A stretch of 64,000 nucleotides of DNA, taken from Cacajao melanocephalus. Taxonomy: Eukaryota; Chordata; Mammalia; Primates; Pitheciidae. Of this stretch, positions 12,680 to 25,189 are shown piece after piece (position 1 is the first letter of the stretch; every line of letters starts with the position of its first letter). The DNA is taken from the NCBI GenBank assembly GCA_963573385.1, contig CAUYLG010070457.1:1-64000 (forward strand), read 5' to 3'. The notes beneath the pieces are model-generated. The model saw only the letters and a list, made by a program, of their open reading frames with translations, was not told the origin of the DNA and ran no database searches. The translations under genes were made by a program, and so were the position numbers.

Positions 12680-13030
12680 TCTCCAGTTATTCAACAAAGA
12701 TTGATAGAGTACTGGATACAGGCCAAATTACATGGGTAAACATTGGAGAGCAAGCAAAATATACACCTGAGTCCCTCTCCTTAAGATGTGCAAAGTCTAG
12801 AAAAGGAGGCACACAATTAAACAAGCAACTATAACAAAGCACAGTTATCCTGTGACAAAAGAAGCATAAAGGATAGGGAAACTCATAAACTGGTGTCTAT
12901 CTTAGCCTAAGATGGGTGGGTCAGGTGTTTTTAGGAAGAAGTATTGAAAGAAATGACATTTAAATTAAAATCTGGAGAATGAGTAGTAACTGGCCATTTG
13001 AAGAGGTGGTTATCCCTCCAAATAGTTCAG
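12680..13030 (-). mobile_element. L2 LINE fragment
   Basis: Reverse complement of the L2 3' region: 'actggatacaggccaaattac', 'gagtccctctccttaagatg', 'caattaaacaagcaactataac', then 'gtgacaaaagaag' and 'gaaatgacatttaaattaaaa' in the expected order. Confidence 0.7.
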
Positions 13031-14125
13031 AACCAGACTATAAACAGCATTTTCATTTAACATAGAAAAAAAATCTGAGACCTAAAAACCCAGAAAATCT
13101 TCCTTAAGTGACTTGAATACAGCATATGCTGAGGAAGTTTGACATATGAATATGGATGAATAAACAAACAATAAAAACAAAGACTCTTCTGTTGTGGAAC
13201 ACTGAGAAAGTTCATTTACCTCTCATCTGGGATTTATCCACTTATGTTGGAAGCTGAGAATGCAACATCCCAACATCATGAGGAGAATCAATTAATCAAC
13301 CCAATGAGGCTAGTTTTTCCATAGATTGTGGCTTTGGCTGAGTTGGCCTTATTCTTTGCCTGTTGGAATTGTTCCTGCCTCTACATGCAGCCCTGCTCTC
13401 TCTTTACTCGTCGTAAGTTTGAGCAGGAAGAGTAAAACAATGAAACTTAGTGAACCCCACTTTTAGGGCCCCAAATACACTTTCCTTTCTTTGTAGGATT
13501 GGATAAAGGAAAACATTATTTGTAAACCCCTAAATTTTAAAGAACTTCTTAGGTGAGAAGTCTTGCTCAGGCCTTATACTTTCAGATCAGGTCTTTTCAG
13601 ATTTTCTTTTTAAAAATGTAGTCATGAAAATATTCACTTTTGGTCCCTTTTTCTTCTTTATGACACATACTACATGATTATAAAACCCCCAAATCTCTGA
13701 GGGACTCACTTTTAAGGAAATAAATATTAATAATAATTGTAATTGTATGTCAGATAAAACATTTTCTGTCATCTTTTAGATATTTGAGTACCAAGGTTCC
13801 AAAGATTCTAAAGAAAAGTTCTGGACACCTACCTGTAAGACTTGCTAAAATTTGGCCAAAACCTTAATTGGAACTCTTATGTTACTTATCCTAACTGCAA
13901 CACTTTGAGAGCAGAAGAGGGCACTGTTAATAATTACATAGGGTCAAGAGGTATAAACCAGAATACATGATAACTTTAAGGTCATATTTCTCTCCAGCCA
14001 AAACAAAAGACAAAGAGAGGAATATTTTTAGCCCCCTTCAAGATAAATGAAGGGGAATCCAAGAGTAATCAGGATACTTTTTCTTTGCCACCTGGGCGAC
14101 TGTTGAAATAAAGTAACTTACAGGC
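13031..14125. other. No gene or repeat recognised
   Basis: Unique-looking AT-rich DNA with no assignable feature. Confidence 0.45.
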
Positions 14126-14235
14126 TGTAGTTGAATGATAGCCTCCAAAAATGTATGTCTATGTCCTAACCCCCAAAACTGTTGAATGTGACCTTATTTG
14201 GAAAAAGGATCTTCACAGATATAATTAAGAATCTG
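14126..14235 (+). mobile_element. MLT1C/D-type LTR, 5' part
   Basis: TTGAATGATAGCCTCC, ATGTCCTAACCCCCAAAACT, GAATGTGACCTTATTTGGAA and GGATCTTCACAGATATAATT match the start of MLT1C-like LTRs. The remainder is missing. Confidence 0.7.
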
Positions 14236-14295
14236 ACTGCTTTCAGAAATAAAGCCACCCCAGGGGTGGCCTGCTAGAGCCAGAGCTGAGGAAGT

Positions 14296-14900
14296 GTGTT
14301 AGTTATATGCTACTATGTGACAAACAATCCCCAAATTTAGCAGCATTAAACAACACATATTTAATGTATCACATCATTTCTAAGAATCAGCAATCTGAGA
14401 GCAGCTCAGCTGGTAACTCTAGCTCAGGGTCTCTTATAAGATTGCATACAAACTGTCTGCTGGGTCTACCATCATCTGAAGGCTTGCCTGGGGCTGTAGG
14501 ATCTATATTCAAGTTCACTCACATGGCTGTTAGGAGGTAGCTTCAGTTCTTTTCATAGGGTTGCTTGCCACATAGCAGCTGGCTTCCTCAGGAGTAAGTA
14601 ATATAATGGAGAGTGAGAGAGGGGTGAGGAGAGGCCAAGAGGGAAGCTACAGTATGTTTTATTTTTTTTAATTATTCATGTATTTATTTTATATAGATTG
14701 GTTCTCACTATGTTGTCCAGGCTGGTTTTGAACTGCTGGCCTCAAGCATTCCTCCTGCCTTGGCCTCCCAAAGTGTTGGGATTAGAGGTGTGACTCACCA
14801 TGCCCAGCTGATACAGAATGTTCTCTATGTAATGGAGTCAGAAGCAGAAGGACTGGTTGGAGAGAAAGCTGATCAAAGTAAAAGGAAAAAAGATAATGAT
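14296..14900 (-). mobile_element. Ancient LTR-type repeat, family not assigned
   Basis: 'gtgttagttatatgctactatgtgacaaac' then CAGCATTAAACAACACATATTT, CAGCTCAGCTGGTAACTC, CATCTGAAGGCTTGCCTGGGG and CACTCACATGGCTGTTAGG follow the reverse complement of a widespread ancient LTR. The right-hand limit is uncertain. An Alu monomer is inserted at about 14656-14810. Confidence 0.6.
14656..14810 (-). mobile_element. Monomeric Alu ancestor (FLAM-like)
   Basis: Contains one monomer only: T-rich tail, GGTTCTCACTATGTTGTCC, CTGGCCTCAAGCATTCCTCC, GCCTCCCAAAGTGTTGGGAT, and CATGCCCAGCTG at the element's 5' end. No second monomer is present and the A-tail sits at the end of the left-monomer sequence, as expected for a free left Alu monomer. 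Confidence 0.7.
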
Positions 14901-14999
14901 CCATGCTTCACTGCTCATCAGAGGAAATTCAGAGGAAGTATGAGTTAGTAGAAAAGTAGAGCCTCTGAATTTGAAATTTGAAGTTTTTATTTTGCCTAC

Positions 15000-15100
15000 T
15001 TCATATTATTAAAAATTTCATTCCTTTGCAAGAATAGAGAGAATAGCATAATGAACCCAGCTTCAGAAATTGTTGACATACTGTCCTCTGTTCCTTTATT
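15000..15100 (+). repeat. Possible old L1 3' UTR fragment
   Basis: 'gaatagcataatgaacccagcttcagaaattgttgacata' resembles an old L1 segment reading 'ataatgaacccccatgtacccatcacccagcttcaacaattatcaaca'. Confidence 0.4.
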
Positions 15101-15534
15101 CATGGTTGTGTTCTTTTTCCTCTGTTTTTGTTTTTTTTTTTCATTCTCTATGATCTCTTAGACTTTTCTGACCAACGTTGCTCAGAGGGCTTCTGTTCTT
15201 CTGAAATTCTGGTTAAGTTTCAGGAGAGCCTTGAGCCCAAATTTCAGAGTCTCAACCTCCTTCTCTCTGTTCTCATCTTGAGGGCTCCAACTGATGCCAG
15301 TATTGACTAACAAATATCTAGGAAAGAGAAAGGACTAGGAAAGAGAAAGGAAGTGGAGAACAGAAGGGACAGGACAAAAGATGGACATCAATAACCAGAT
15401 TCAGAAACAGCCTTCCTGGACTGAAGCAGGAGGGTTATGGACAGCTTGTGCTCAGGACTGGCCGATGTGCAGAAGCTGCTGAAAGGCCTGGGAATGATTT
15501 TATATCCTAGGCTCCAGGAGATACCAGAATAGGC
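15101..15534. other. No gene recognised
   Basis: Includes a poly(T) run at 15129-15141 and a duplicated AGGAAAGAGAAAGGA motif near 15321-15352. No assignable repeat or exon. Confidence 0.4.
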
Positions 15535-15690
15535 AGTAGAGTGAAAAGAATCTAAAACTAAAAGTCAAGAGTGGGTGTTCATCCCAGATCTGCTTTTAAT
15601 TTTCAATGCAACCTAGGTCAAATCACATCTCTCTGGTCTCCAGAGTCTTCTTTTGCAAAAATCAGTGGTAGGAATTGACAAGCTAATTTT
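15535..15690 (+). mobile_element. MIR SINE
   Basis: MIR block order is visible: GTGAAAAGAATCTAAAACTAAAAGTC, CATCCCAGATCTGC, CCTAGGTCAAATCACATCTCTCTGG, and the degenerate 'cttttgcaaaaatcagtgg' for the 'catctgtaaaatgggg' block. Confidence 0.7.
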
Positions 15691-16575
<885 letters not shown>

Positions 16576-17492
16576 GAGATTTAAATCTATAAAAATTCTA
16601 TAAAAGATTTAGAAAAGTACAGAATATATGTTTTATATTTTAATTTCTTCTATTATTTCATAGGTTTTTTTTCATTTTTCATTTAAACTTTATCTTATTG
16701 TCCCTTTATATTGTTCTAGTATTTTTATTTCTCTGGGGGCTTTTTCCCCTGTATTTTGTATATACAGACACCCTCTTTCTGTCTCACGGTGATTTCTCTT
16801 TTCTTGTGGTCTGCAACTTTTTTAGTGGGAGCTCATCTTCAGTAAGATTGGGTGCTAGTTTATGAAAGCAGACCCGTAGAGTGCTTTCACGTCTGTCTCA
16901 TCTGGACTTCCTGGGATTCTGCACTTATACATATGTTAATTAATTCTTGTTTGGGACTCTCGTACCACATGAGGAGTGTAAATTCACAGCTCATAAACTT
17001 GCATAGCAGAGGGGTTTCAATTTCTCCTGGTAGATCTTTTCCTCTCCACTGAAAGTCGGTAGAAGACAGTGAAGTTCTTCCACTTTCATACTGGAAGGTC
17101 TTTTAAGGATTCTATCTCTATATAAAGCTCTGCCTGTTTCTCACAGAAGTCCTATGGGCACAGAATTCACACATATCTCATAAATGATTCAGCATTTGAA
17201 CACCTGTCACACAGGAGGCTTCAACCACCAGTTTTGTGTAGGCCATGGAGACAGCCTGATAGCCACCCGTCCAGGCAAGTGAAGTGACGTTTGCCCCTTT
17301 GACTCATCACCACCACCACCACACCCACAACCCAGGTCTGAGTTCTGTAAGGAGGCCTGCAGTGAGGGACAAAGAGGAGGGGAGAAAATAGGAGCTTTAA
17401 GTTGGACTACGGTGAGTTTGCTGTTGTTCAGATTACTGAGAGACCAGGCCTAGATGTTGTGAAGAGGTTTGAAAGGATGAGATGGGGGTAAG
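16576..17492. other. No gene recognised
   Basis: Mostly unique. A CCA trinucleotide run lies at 17308-17321. A short frame at 16852-17052 has no recognisable family. Confidence 0.45.
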
Positions 17493-17845
17493 TGTTTTGA
17501 ATGTTTGTGTCCTCTCTAAATTCATATGTTGAAATCTTAACGTCCACAGTGATGATATTAGGAGGTGAGGCCCCTGGAAGGTGATTAGGTGATGAGGGTA
17601 GAGCCCTCATGATTGTAATTAGTGCCCTTGTAAAAGAGGTCCCAGAGAGCTAGTTAGCCCCTTCGGCCACGTGGGGACACGGCAAAAAGATGCTGTCTAT
17701 GGGCTAGAAAACTGGTCTGCACCAGACACCAGATCTGCCTTGATCTTGGACTTCTCAGCTCCAGAACTGTGAGAGACAATGTTGTATTTCTTATAAGCTA
17801 CTCCATTAATGGTATTCTGTTCAGCTTCCCAAATGGACTGAGACA
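17493..17845 (+). mobile_element. MLT1B-like MaLR solo LTR
   Basis: TGTTTTGAATGTTTGTGTCC start, ATATGTTGAAATCTTAACG, TAGAGCCCTCATGATTG, CACCAGACACCAGATCTGCC, CCTTGATCTTGGACTTCTCA, GAACTGTGAGAGACAATG and AATGGACTGAGACA end all fit. Near full length; no matching 5-bp flanks found. Confidence 0.75.
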
Positions 17846-17884
17846 CGGGGTATGGTTGGAGAAAAATAAAACACTGTCATGTTT

Positions 17885-18085
17885 GTATCACAGGGGTCCA
17901 GGATGTTTATTAAACTAATAATACACCTTTGTAAAAAGACTGTGGAACTGTTAAATCAAGTAAAGTTAGGATCCATTTCACTGATAAGTGAAAAAAGCAA
18001 GTCATACAGCAACATGTACAATACAATCCCACTTATGTAATTTTTTAAAAAATACTTTGTTTCTAAATACCTTTTATCTGTGTTT
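17885..18085 (+). repeat. Possible old LINE 3' fragment
   Basis: 'aagtgaaaaaagcaagtcatacagcaacatgta' followed by 'atacaatcccacttatgtaa' and T/A-rich sequence resembles a common old-LINE block; the same family seems present at 40230-41030. Confidence 0.4.
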
Positions 18086-18115
18086 CTGTACACATGCTTA
18101 TTTATCTACATAAAG

Positions 18116-18350
18116 CATAGCTTGTCACTTACTAGCTCTGTGAGCTTGGGTAATTTGCTTAGCCTCTCTGTGACCCAGTACACCCCTCTCCCCAGTGGTA
18201 AAAAAGGAACAGTGCTCTTTTACTCCTGTAAAAGAGTAAAGTCCATAATGTTAAATACATTATGAAATTTTGTAAAGGTTATATGAGTTGATCTAGGTCA
18301 ATATTTTAGAATAGGGTCTGGTATTTGGTAAGTGCCATATATTCTGATAC
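18116..18350 (+). mobile_element. MIR SINE
   Basis: CACTTACTAGCTCTGTGAGC followed by TTGGGTAATTTGCTTAGCCTCTCTGTG is the MIR core, then 'ggttatatgagttgatc' and 'gggtctggtatttggtaagtgcc' continue in the right order. A perfect 9-bp stem hairpin lies inside at 18215-18236. Confidence 0.85.
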
Positions 18351-19045
18351 TATTTCTCTATTTAATGCATAGCAAAAGGCCTGAAAACATATTTACCAAA
18401 CTGTTCATGACAATTATTTCAGGATGGAGGAGCATGATAGGATAGAGAGCCAAAAGTTCAATTTTCACTTGTTTCCATCTTCAACCACCCTTAGGATTGC
18501 TAGAACATCTATGCAGAAAATGTTTAATTCTAAAACATAAAAATAAAATAAAATGATTGCTCTAAAAAATAACCACATATCCTTTCAATAGTAATTTTTA
18601 AGATAAATCTTACAAGACTTAGTAGCTTTATTTGCTTCTTCTCATCCACCCACTAATGTTAGCACTTGTTTTGTAATCCTCTATCGTGAGTTCTCTTTCT
18701 ACATGAAAATTTTGGCTTTCCAAGTAGACTATCAGCTATGTCAATGCCAGCACCGTCTCACACACTGCTTGTAATCTCACCATGATAAATGCATCACAAA
18801 CACAATGCAATGCAATGTGGCTAATGTCTAGGTTAACTTATTAACCACCTCTTAAAGCCAGACATGCAGAGTATGTCAGTGCTTTCGAAACTCAGCTTAT
18901 GCATTAAGTCCACACTTCCATTAACCACGCTTACTCCCCTGAGTCATCAACAGTCTCCACCACAAACAATCTAGATTTTAGGCCTCAAAACAGCAGTAAT
19001 AGTGCCAGCTAATATTTAGATATTTCCTATAGGTATCAACAATGT
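18351..19045. other. No gene or repeat recognised
   Basis: Unique-looking sequence with no assignable feature. Confidence 0.45.
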
Positions 19046-19632
19046 TCTCGTTAGCTGTTCTCAAACATTCTGGCCTTTGGTCCCGTCTATATTCTCCTAT
19101 GAGGACACTGAAGAGCTTTTGTTTATGCAGGTTATGTCTAATTATATTTACAATACTAGAAATTAAGAATGAAAAAAATTCAAGATATTTATTATTTAAA
19201 AAATGGTTCAAATAAATCTGATTTAAAATTTCAAATAAAATAATTATAAAAGTGTTAAATATTTTTAATGAAATTAATGTATTTTTCAAAACAAATTGTG
19301 AGAAGAGTGATTTTGTTCTACATTTTTGTAAACCTCTTTAATGTATGGCTAATGAAAGACATCTGGATTCTCCCACCTTCTGCACTCATTCTGTTTAGGT
19401 ATCACAGATCAGATGATTTCTGGAAAACTCCACTGTACACTCATGATATAATAAGAGGGAAAGGCATGTAACACGTTAGTATTAGTATGAAAATAAAAAG
19501 GGATTGTGAAAGGTAAATCATTTCTTCACATTATTAGGAAAATAGTTTTGATATTCCATAGCCCTTTTAAGGACCTTAGAGATCCCAAAAGTCCCCAAAC
19601 CACACTTTGAGAACAATTTGAGAACAACTGTT
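19046..19632. mobile_element. hAT-type nonautonomous DNA transposon
   Basis: Terminal inverted repeats: left tagctgttctcaaac (about 19049) and right, as reverse complement, cagttgttctcaaat. Inside are AAGAGCTTTTGTTTATGCAGG, TTTGTAAACCTCTTTAATG, GAAAACTCCACTGTACACTC and CCACACTTTGAGAAC, which match a ~600-bp mammalian hAT family with CAGTGGTTCTCAAAC ends. A possible 8-bp flank (ttctcgtt / ttttcagt) is only 5 of 8 identical. Confidence 0.8.
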
Positions 19633-19636
19633 TTCA

Positions 19637-20237
19637 GTCCCATTACTGGGTATATACCCAAAGGATTATAAAACATTCAATTATAAAGACACATGCACAT
19701 GTATGTTTATTGTGGCATTGTTTACAATAGCAAAGACTTGGAGCCAACCCAAATGCCCATCAGTGATAGATTGGATAAAGAAAATGTGGCACATATACAC
19801 CATGGAATACAATGCAGCCATAAAAAAGGATGAGTTCATGTCTTTTGCAGGGACATGGATCAAGCTGGAAACCATCATCTTCAGCAAACTGACATAAGAA
19901 CAGACACCCAAACACCGCATGTTCTCACTCATAAGTGGGTGTTGAGCAATGAGAACACATGGACATAGGGGAACATCACACACTGGGGCTGGTCAGTGGT
20001 GGGGGTTCTAGGGGAGGGATAGCAGGGGTTGTGGAGGTTGGAGAGGGCTAACATTAGGAGAAATACCTAATATAGATGATGGGAGGGATGGATGCAGCAA
20101 CCCCCATGGCAAATGTATACCTATGTAATAAACCTGCACATTCTGCACATATACTCCAGAACTTAAAGTATAATTTTAAAAATGCAAAAAGCAACATAAA
20201 GAGATGACAAAAAATTTTAAAAAGAAAAAAAAAGGGA
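19637..20237 (+). mobile_element. L1 (L1P) 3' end, 5'-truncated
   Basis: Begins at CCCATTACTGGGTATATACC inside ORF2, continues through CACCATGGAATACAATGCAGCC and CATGTTCTCACTCATAAGTG, and ends with CATTCTGCACATATACTCC and an A-rich tail. Possible target-site duplication: CTGTTTT at 19628-19634 and again after the tail near 20241. It sits directly against the right end of the hAT element. Confidence 0.92.
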
Positions 20238-20240
20238 ATA

Positions 20241-20425
20241 CCTGTTTTATTTATCCTCACAAAAATGCTATAAATGCCATTACTCTTCTTTCACAGATGT
20301 GGAAATTGATGTCCAGAAGGGTTAGAGAAACTACCTAAAGTTACACAGCTAGTAAGTGGAAGAGCCAGGGCTTGAAGCAAAATACAGATCCTTAACCTTT
20401 ATGCTATACTGCCTTTATAGGAGCC
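20241..20425 (-). mobile_element. MIR SINE
   Basis: TTATCCTCACAAAAATGCTAT, CTTTCACAGATGTGGAAATTG, TTACACAGCTAGTAAGTGGA and AGAGCCAGGGCTTGAAGC are the reverse-complemented MIR in order. Confidence 0.88.
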
Positions 20426-20489
20426 TGCACTTAGCTACATAGCTCCTTGTCTTGCTATACAGACCATTTAAAGGTCAATGATTGTCCTT

Positions 20490-20625
20490 GTCTATCTCAT
20501 CTACTTGATTATTTAATATCCATTTATCATCTATCTGTTTGTCTATCTACTTGTCCATCTGCCCATCATCCATCTACTGGAGATAATAGTATATCTATCA
20601 TCTATTATTGGAGTGATCATTTGTA
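20490..20625. repeat. Degenerate (ATCT)n tetranucleotide repeat
   Basis: Repeated TCTATC/CATCTA words with interruptions. Confidence 0.7.
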
Positions 20626-20639
20626 ATTTATCTTTGTAC

Positions 20640-21864
20640 CTCCTTTCCTGACAATGTCTGGTGATGTAATTTGAGTAAATGAATGAGTAAAAGCATGGGC
20701 AGTTTTTTTTTTATGTTGATACAAGTAATATTATGAATTAAAACATAACTACATCAATGATCGCTTCAGCCCATACTATAGCCCCAACTATATGATGTAT
20801 AATGTCTTGTGTTAAAGCTAGGAATAGTTGGAAATAGGTCAGCCTTTGCAATAGATTCTGTAATAACTAGTGCTGGAAATACAGTGAGAGAAAGCTGAGA
20901 TCTAAAGCTGTTTCAACACTCTGCTTGTGAGTCAGAAGTACACCAGTAAATTTGAAGTTCACATTCTTAGCAAAACCTCACTTGCCTTTCCAGTATTAAG
21001 TTCACATTGGATGGCTTCAAATTACACATTGTCATAAGCTTGGAAAGTCTGCTCCCAGCCTTTCAGTTCAATCACATAAATATCCATGGGTCCTTTGTGC
21101 CTTCAGTTGTGAACATCAATAATTTAATAGACCTGGAACATGAGAAGTAGGAAAGAAAACTCTTGAGCTCATATACCCAACAATATTTCATCATGGTCAA
21201 TCTCATTCAAATGCTGGTGTTAGGCAACGAACACTTGGTTTATAGTTTTATGCTGAGTTGATTGTTGAAAGTAGTACTTTGCACATCACCACAGATATGG
21301 GGGTCTGATGTGACCCACAGAATGACACATGGGGCTATACAGGCTGGCATTTTAATCAGAACAATGGCATAACTAGACTATTGTTTTACTTTGCCTCTCT
21401 AATGGAAAGTTCTGAAAAAGAAACATGTAACTGGTTGCGAGTAGGTAAAACAGAAAAATAGGAGAAAAGGGAACATTTCTGTGCTTACCTTAGGTTAAAT
21501 AAATCTTACTAAATACATTTCCTGATTATTCTCAAAGCATTCCCTGCTTCCTCTCCAATCAGGGTCTTACCCTCATTACCAGCATCCCAAGTCATTGTTT
21601 CATTTCAATTTTGACCTGCAGACACTCTAGAGTTGTGAAAATTTTGTTGTTCTTAAACTCCTTCTGACCAGGAAAGAGCCAAAAGGTATCAGGGCTGGAG
21701 GTGAATAAACCTTAGGTAGACAGAGCAGTGTCAGGAAGCCTCAGAGGAAATCACACATCCAAAAAATGCCTATCTCACTCATGACAATCTTTCCAGCCTG
21801 TAGACTCTTGTTCAATCCCTCAACAGACTAGAAGTCATTAAGGCAAATTGCCACTCCTTTTCCA
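20640..21864. other. No gene or repeat recognised
   Basis: About 1.2 kb of unique-looking sequence. No coding frame above 60 codons and no assignable repeat. Confidence 0.5.
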
Positions 21865-21887
21865 AAAGAAAATGCCTCTGTTGGGGG

Positions 21888-22540
21888 CGATTATTAAAAA
21901 GTCAGGAAACAATAGATGCTGATGAGGCTGTGGAGAAATAGGAACACTTTTACACTGTTAGTGGGAATGTAAATTAGTTCAACCATTGTGGAAGACAGTG
22001 TGGCGATTCCTCAAGGATCTAGAACCAGAAATACCATTTGACTCAGCAATCCCATTACTGAGTATATACTCAAAGAAATAGAAATCATTCTAATATAAAG
22101 ACACATGCACACATATGTTTATTGCAGCACTATTTACAATAGCAAAGACATGGAACCAACCCAAATCTCCATCAATAATAGACTGGATAAAGAAAATGTG
22201 GTACATATACATCATGGAATACTATGTAGCCTTAACAAGGAATGAGATCATGTCCTTTGCAAGGATTAGCCAACTAACACAGGAACACCAAGCCAAACAC
22301 TGCATGTTCTCACTCATAAGGGGGAGTTGAACATTGAGAACACATGGACACAGGGAGGGGAACAACACACACCAGGGCCTGTTGTGGTGTAGGGGGTGAG
22401 AGGAGGGAACGTAGAGGATGGGTCGATAGGTGCAGCAAAGCACCATGGCACACGTATACCTATGTAACAAAGCTGCACATTCTGCACATAGATCTTGTTG
22501 TTGCTTTTTTAGAAGAAATAAAGAGAAAAAATCTAAAGAA
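21888..22540 (+). mobile_element. L1 (L1P) 3' end, 5'-truncated, with clear TSD
   Basis: ORF2 C-terminal segments (GGAACACTTTTACACTGTTA, AAATTAGTTCAACCATTGTGG, CCATCAATAATAGACTGG) lead into the 3' UTR (GTTCTCACTCATAAGGGGG, GTATACCTATGTAACAAAGC). About 35 bp are missing near 22267, where AGGATT joins AGCCAACTAACACAGG. A target-site duplication aaaagaaaatgYctctgttgg flanks it at about 21863-21883 and 22540-22560, one difference. After CTGCACATA the expected CCCAGAACTTAAAG terminus is replaced by about 45 bp of other sequence. Confidence 0.92.
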
Positions 22541-22560
22541 AAGAAAATGTCTCTGTTGGA

Positions 22561-23699
22561 GTATGTTGCCTGCCGTGGCACCTGAAGCTGGGTGATTCAG
22601 TTCCATTCACATCACCTCACCACCTCCTGCTTTAAGAAACACAAAAAGATTACCATAGTCCATTAACAGTAACAGAAAATCTAACCAACGATGAAAGAGT
22701 GACACCTCTGGATGATCACTGAGGAAAAATGCAATTCATAGTGACAAAGATGGAAAATAACCTGTTACAAGAGTACGATGAGCTGAAACAATTAATTAAA
22801 AAGAAATGGCTAGAAATCATTATTTGATAAATGCTAAATATTAAAAAGAAAAATCAGCTAAATGATATTCTAACTATTTTATGATGGTAATTCACTCAAA
22901 TGTAGATTATCCAAAGAGAGAGGATAATGAGTAGACGTTTCTCAAGGAAATGTTTATTTAACAAGAATACAAATTATTAATGTTTTTGCCTTCTTCTAAG
23001 ATAAGAGAAATACAGTAATACCTTCTAGAATGGTTTTGCCCCAAGCAGTGACTTTTGGAACAGTGATTGTATATGATGAATAATATGACCTTTTATACAC
23101 TATTATCTGCCTCGTTTGAAGTTCAACAGATGTATTACCACAATTAAATATTTCCAGCTAAAAATACCAATTCTGTGAACAATTACCATATTCATTGTGA
23201 AATCTTCTCATTCACTAATCTCTATTTTGTCTGTGAAGGTCTGGGCTTCCTGTACTTCTAGTATGGTTCAAAGTATTGAGTCACTGGACTCACTTCCTGA
23301 GGCAGGTAGGATTTTAGAGACTGCTCATGGCCCCGGCTTCAGCTATGTACCTAGACACAGCCCACACACACACACACACTCCACTCTGAATTCTGATTAT
23401 TTACCTGCACTTTCATTTTGACCTCCTCTCTTATTTGGGACTTGATGCTTACCACTGTTTTTCTAATCATAATCTTGGTGTTGTGTTGCCTTCGTGAGTT
23501 GATCAAGATGCTTAAGTATTTGCCATAGAAATTACCCTGGCTGATTTCAGCAGAAAAAATCATTAAAGGCATATTGACTAGTTCACAGAATGTCTGGGAA
23601 GCCAGAAGCTTTTGAGATAAAGTAGTAAACAGAGATTGTGTATAATAAATATATGTATAACTTATACGTATATGTAGTAAAGTCTAACATCTAAAATTA
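22561..23699. other. No gene recognised; short (CA)n at 23361-23380
   Basis: AT-rich unique-looking sequence with a small CA microsatellite. Short frames on both strands near 23197-23572 arise around it. Confidence 0.45.
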
Positions 23700-25160
23700 C
23701 GGTGCAGAACTAATCTTATGAAGACGCCTCTACTGCTCCCACTAAGCTGCAGGTGCCACTGCTTGCACTAGCAACACCTCTGGCACTGGGCACAGGGTGC
23801 TTCTGTTAGAGGTCTATGTGGCTGAGCCTGTGCATAGTTTTCATCTTTGCCACCAGAGCCATGCCACATCACTTATTCAGGAAGCATGAGGGTGGCAGAG
23901 CAAAGAGGCTTCTGGCTAGCATGAGATGGGTCATCTTGTCCACTTAACTATTGGATTTCACTAAGGCTAACCTAATTACTTTCACTACGAAGTGCCCAAT
24001 ATGCCAACAGAAGAAGCTAACGCTGTTTCCCAGCATGGCACTATTTCTCAGAAAGGAATAGTTGGCCTTCCATTGGTAGTTTGGTTATATTGGACCCCTT
24101 CCATCACTGAAGGTGGTAGGTAGTACATATTCCAGGTGTCACATCTTTTCTACTTATCGAACTTCTAGTATTGTAACCATTCGTGAACTTTCAGAATGCC
24201 TTTTCTATCACCACAGTATTCCAAAGAAGTACTGGAGGACATATGTTTTCATGAAATAAGCATAAAAAGTAGGCTAATGCCTAGAAGTTCACCAGTCTTG
24301 CCATTTTCCCCAACACTTAGAAATGGCTAACTTGATAGAACAAAGGGGTGCCTATTGTTTAAGGATCATTTATGGCCCATACCAGGAGGCAACACTCTGT
24401 GAGACTGGTTGTTATCTTACAGGATCTAATCATGCCTTAAATCAGCAGCCAGTATACTGAACAGCCTTTCACATAGAAAACACAAGTCCAAGAATGAAGA
24501 GGGTGGTGGTAGAAGTGACCTCTCATTATCATTCCGACCACTCCATTTGGAAGAACTTCGTTTTCCATTTCCAAGCCTTTCCATTTTATGGGTTTGTAGA
24601 TCTTACTGCTCAGAGAAAGCATGGTTCCACTAGGAAATACATTTCTAGTACTGGAGGTCTGGAGCTTGAGAGTCTCCCTGGCCAGTTTTTTAATTCCTTG
24701 TGCTGCTAAACCAACGGGTAAGAAGGGGATCTTTATTTTGGGCTAGGTGACTGATCCCATTTCTAAGGAAGAAAATAGCCTGCTAAACTATGGGGAGAAA
24801 GGAGGACTACGTCTGAAATCAAGAGAATTCTCTACAGCAACTGCAAATACTCCCTCAGCCAGTAGTCCCGGTCAATAAAAACCTACAATCAACCAATAAA
24901 GACACAACCATCAAGAACTTAAATATTATAGGAGTGAAAGTTTTGATCATTCCAACAAGTAAAGAACTTTGTTCATCCCATGTGCTGGGAGAGGCTAAGG
25001 AGGTCACAGAATGGAAAGTGAGGGAAAGACATGTTGACTTTTAACCTTGGTGACCAGCCATAGCAGGAGAACTCTAGGGGCTGTGTTTTGTGACATATGT
25101 TTTCATATGAAGAACACCAGAGGTAGATGACGTCCTGGCTTCGGGTAAGACTGTGGCCAA
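23700..25160 (+). mobile_element. ERVL-type endogenous retrovirus internal fragment (pol 3' part), ancient
   Basis: The order of blocks resembles ERVL pol. First comes an integrase-like part: 'gccatgccacatcacttattc', 'ggctaacctaattactttcac', 'gaagtgcccaatatgccaac' near 23880-24010. Then a dUTPase-like part: 'gctaaaccaacgggtaagaagg' near 24705, 'gggctaggtgactgatccc' and 'aactatggggagaaaggagga'. ERVL elements characteristically carry a dUTPase after integrase and lack an envelope gene. All frames are broken by stops and shifts, so no protein is made. Exact family (HERVL/ERV3-16-like) not determined; left limit uncertain. Confidence 0.6.
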
Positions 25161-25189
25161 TTTGAAATCAACCTGTGATGATATGGTAG

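Noticed and set aside
17308..17322. Histidine-type CAC repeat suggesting an exon
   Set aside because: Short CCA run in DNA with stops on all sides.
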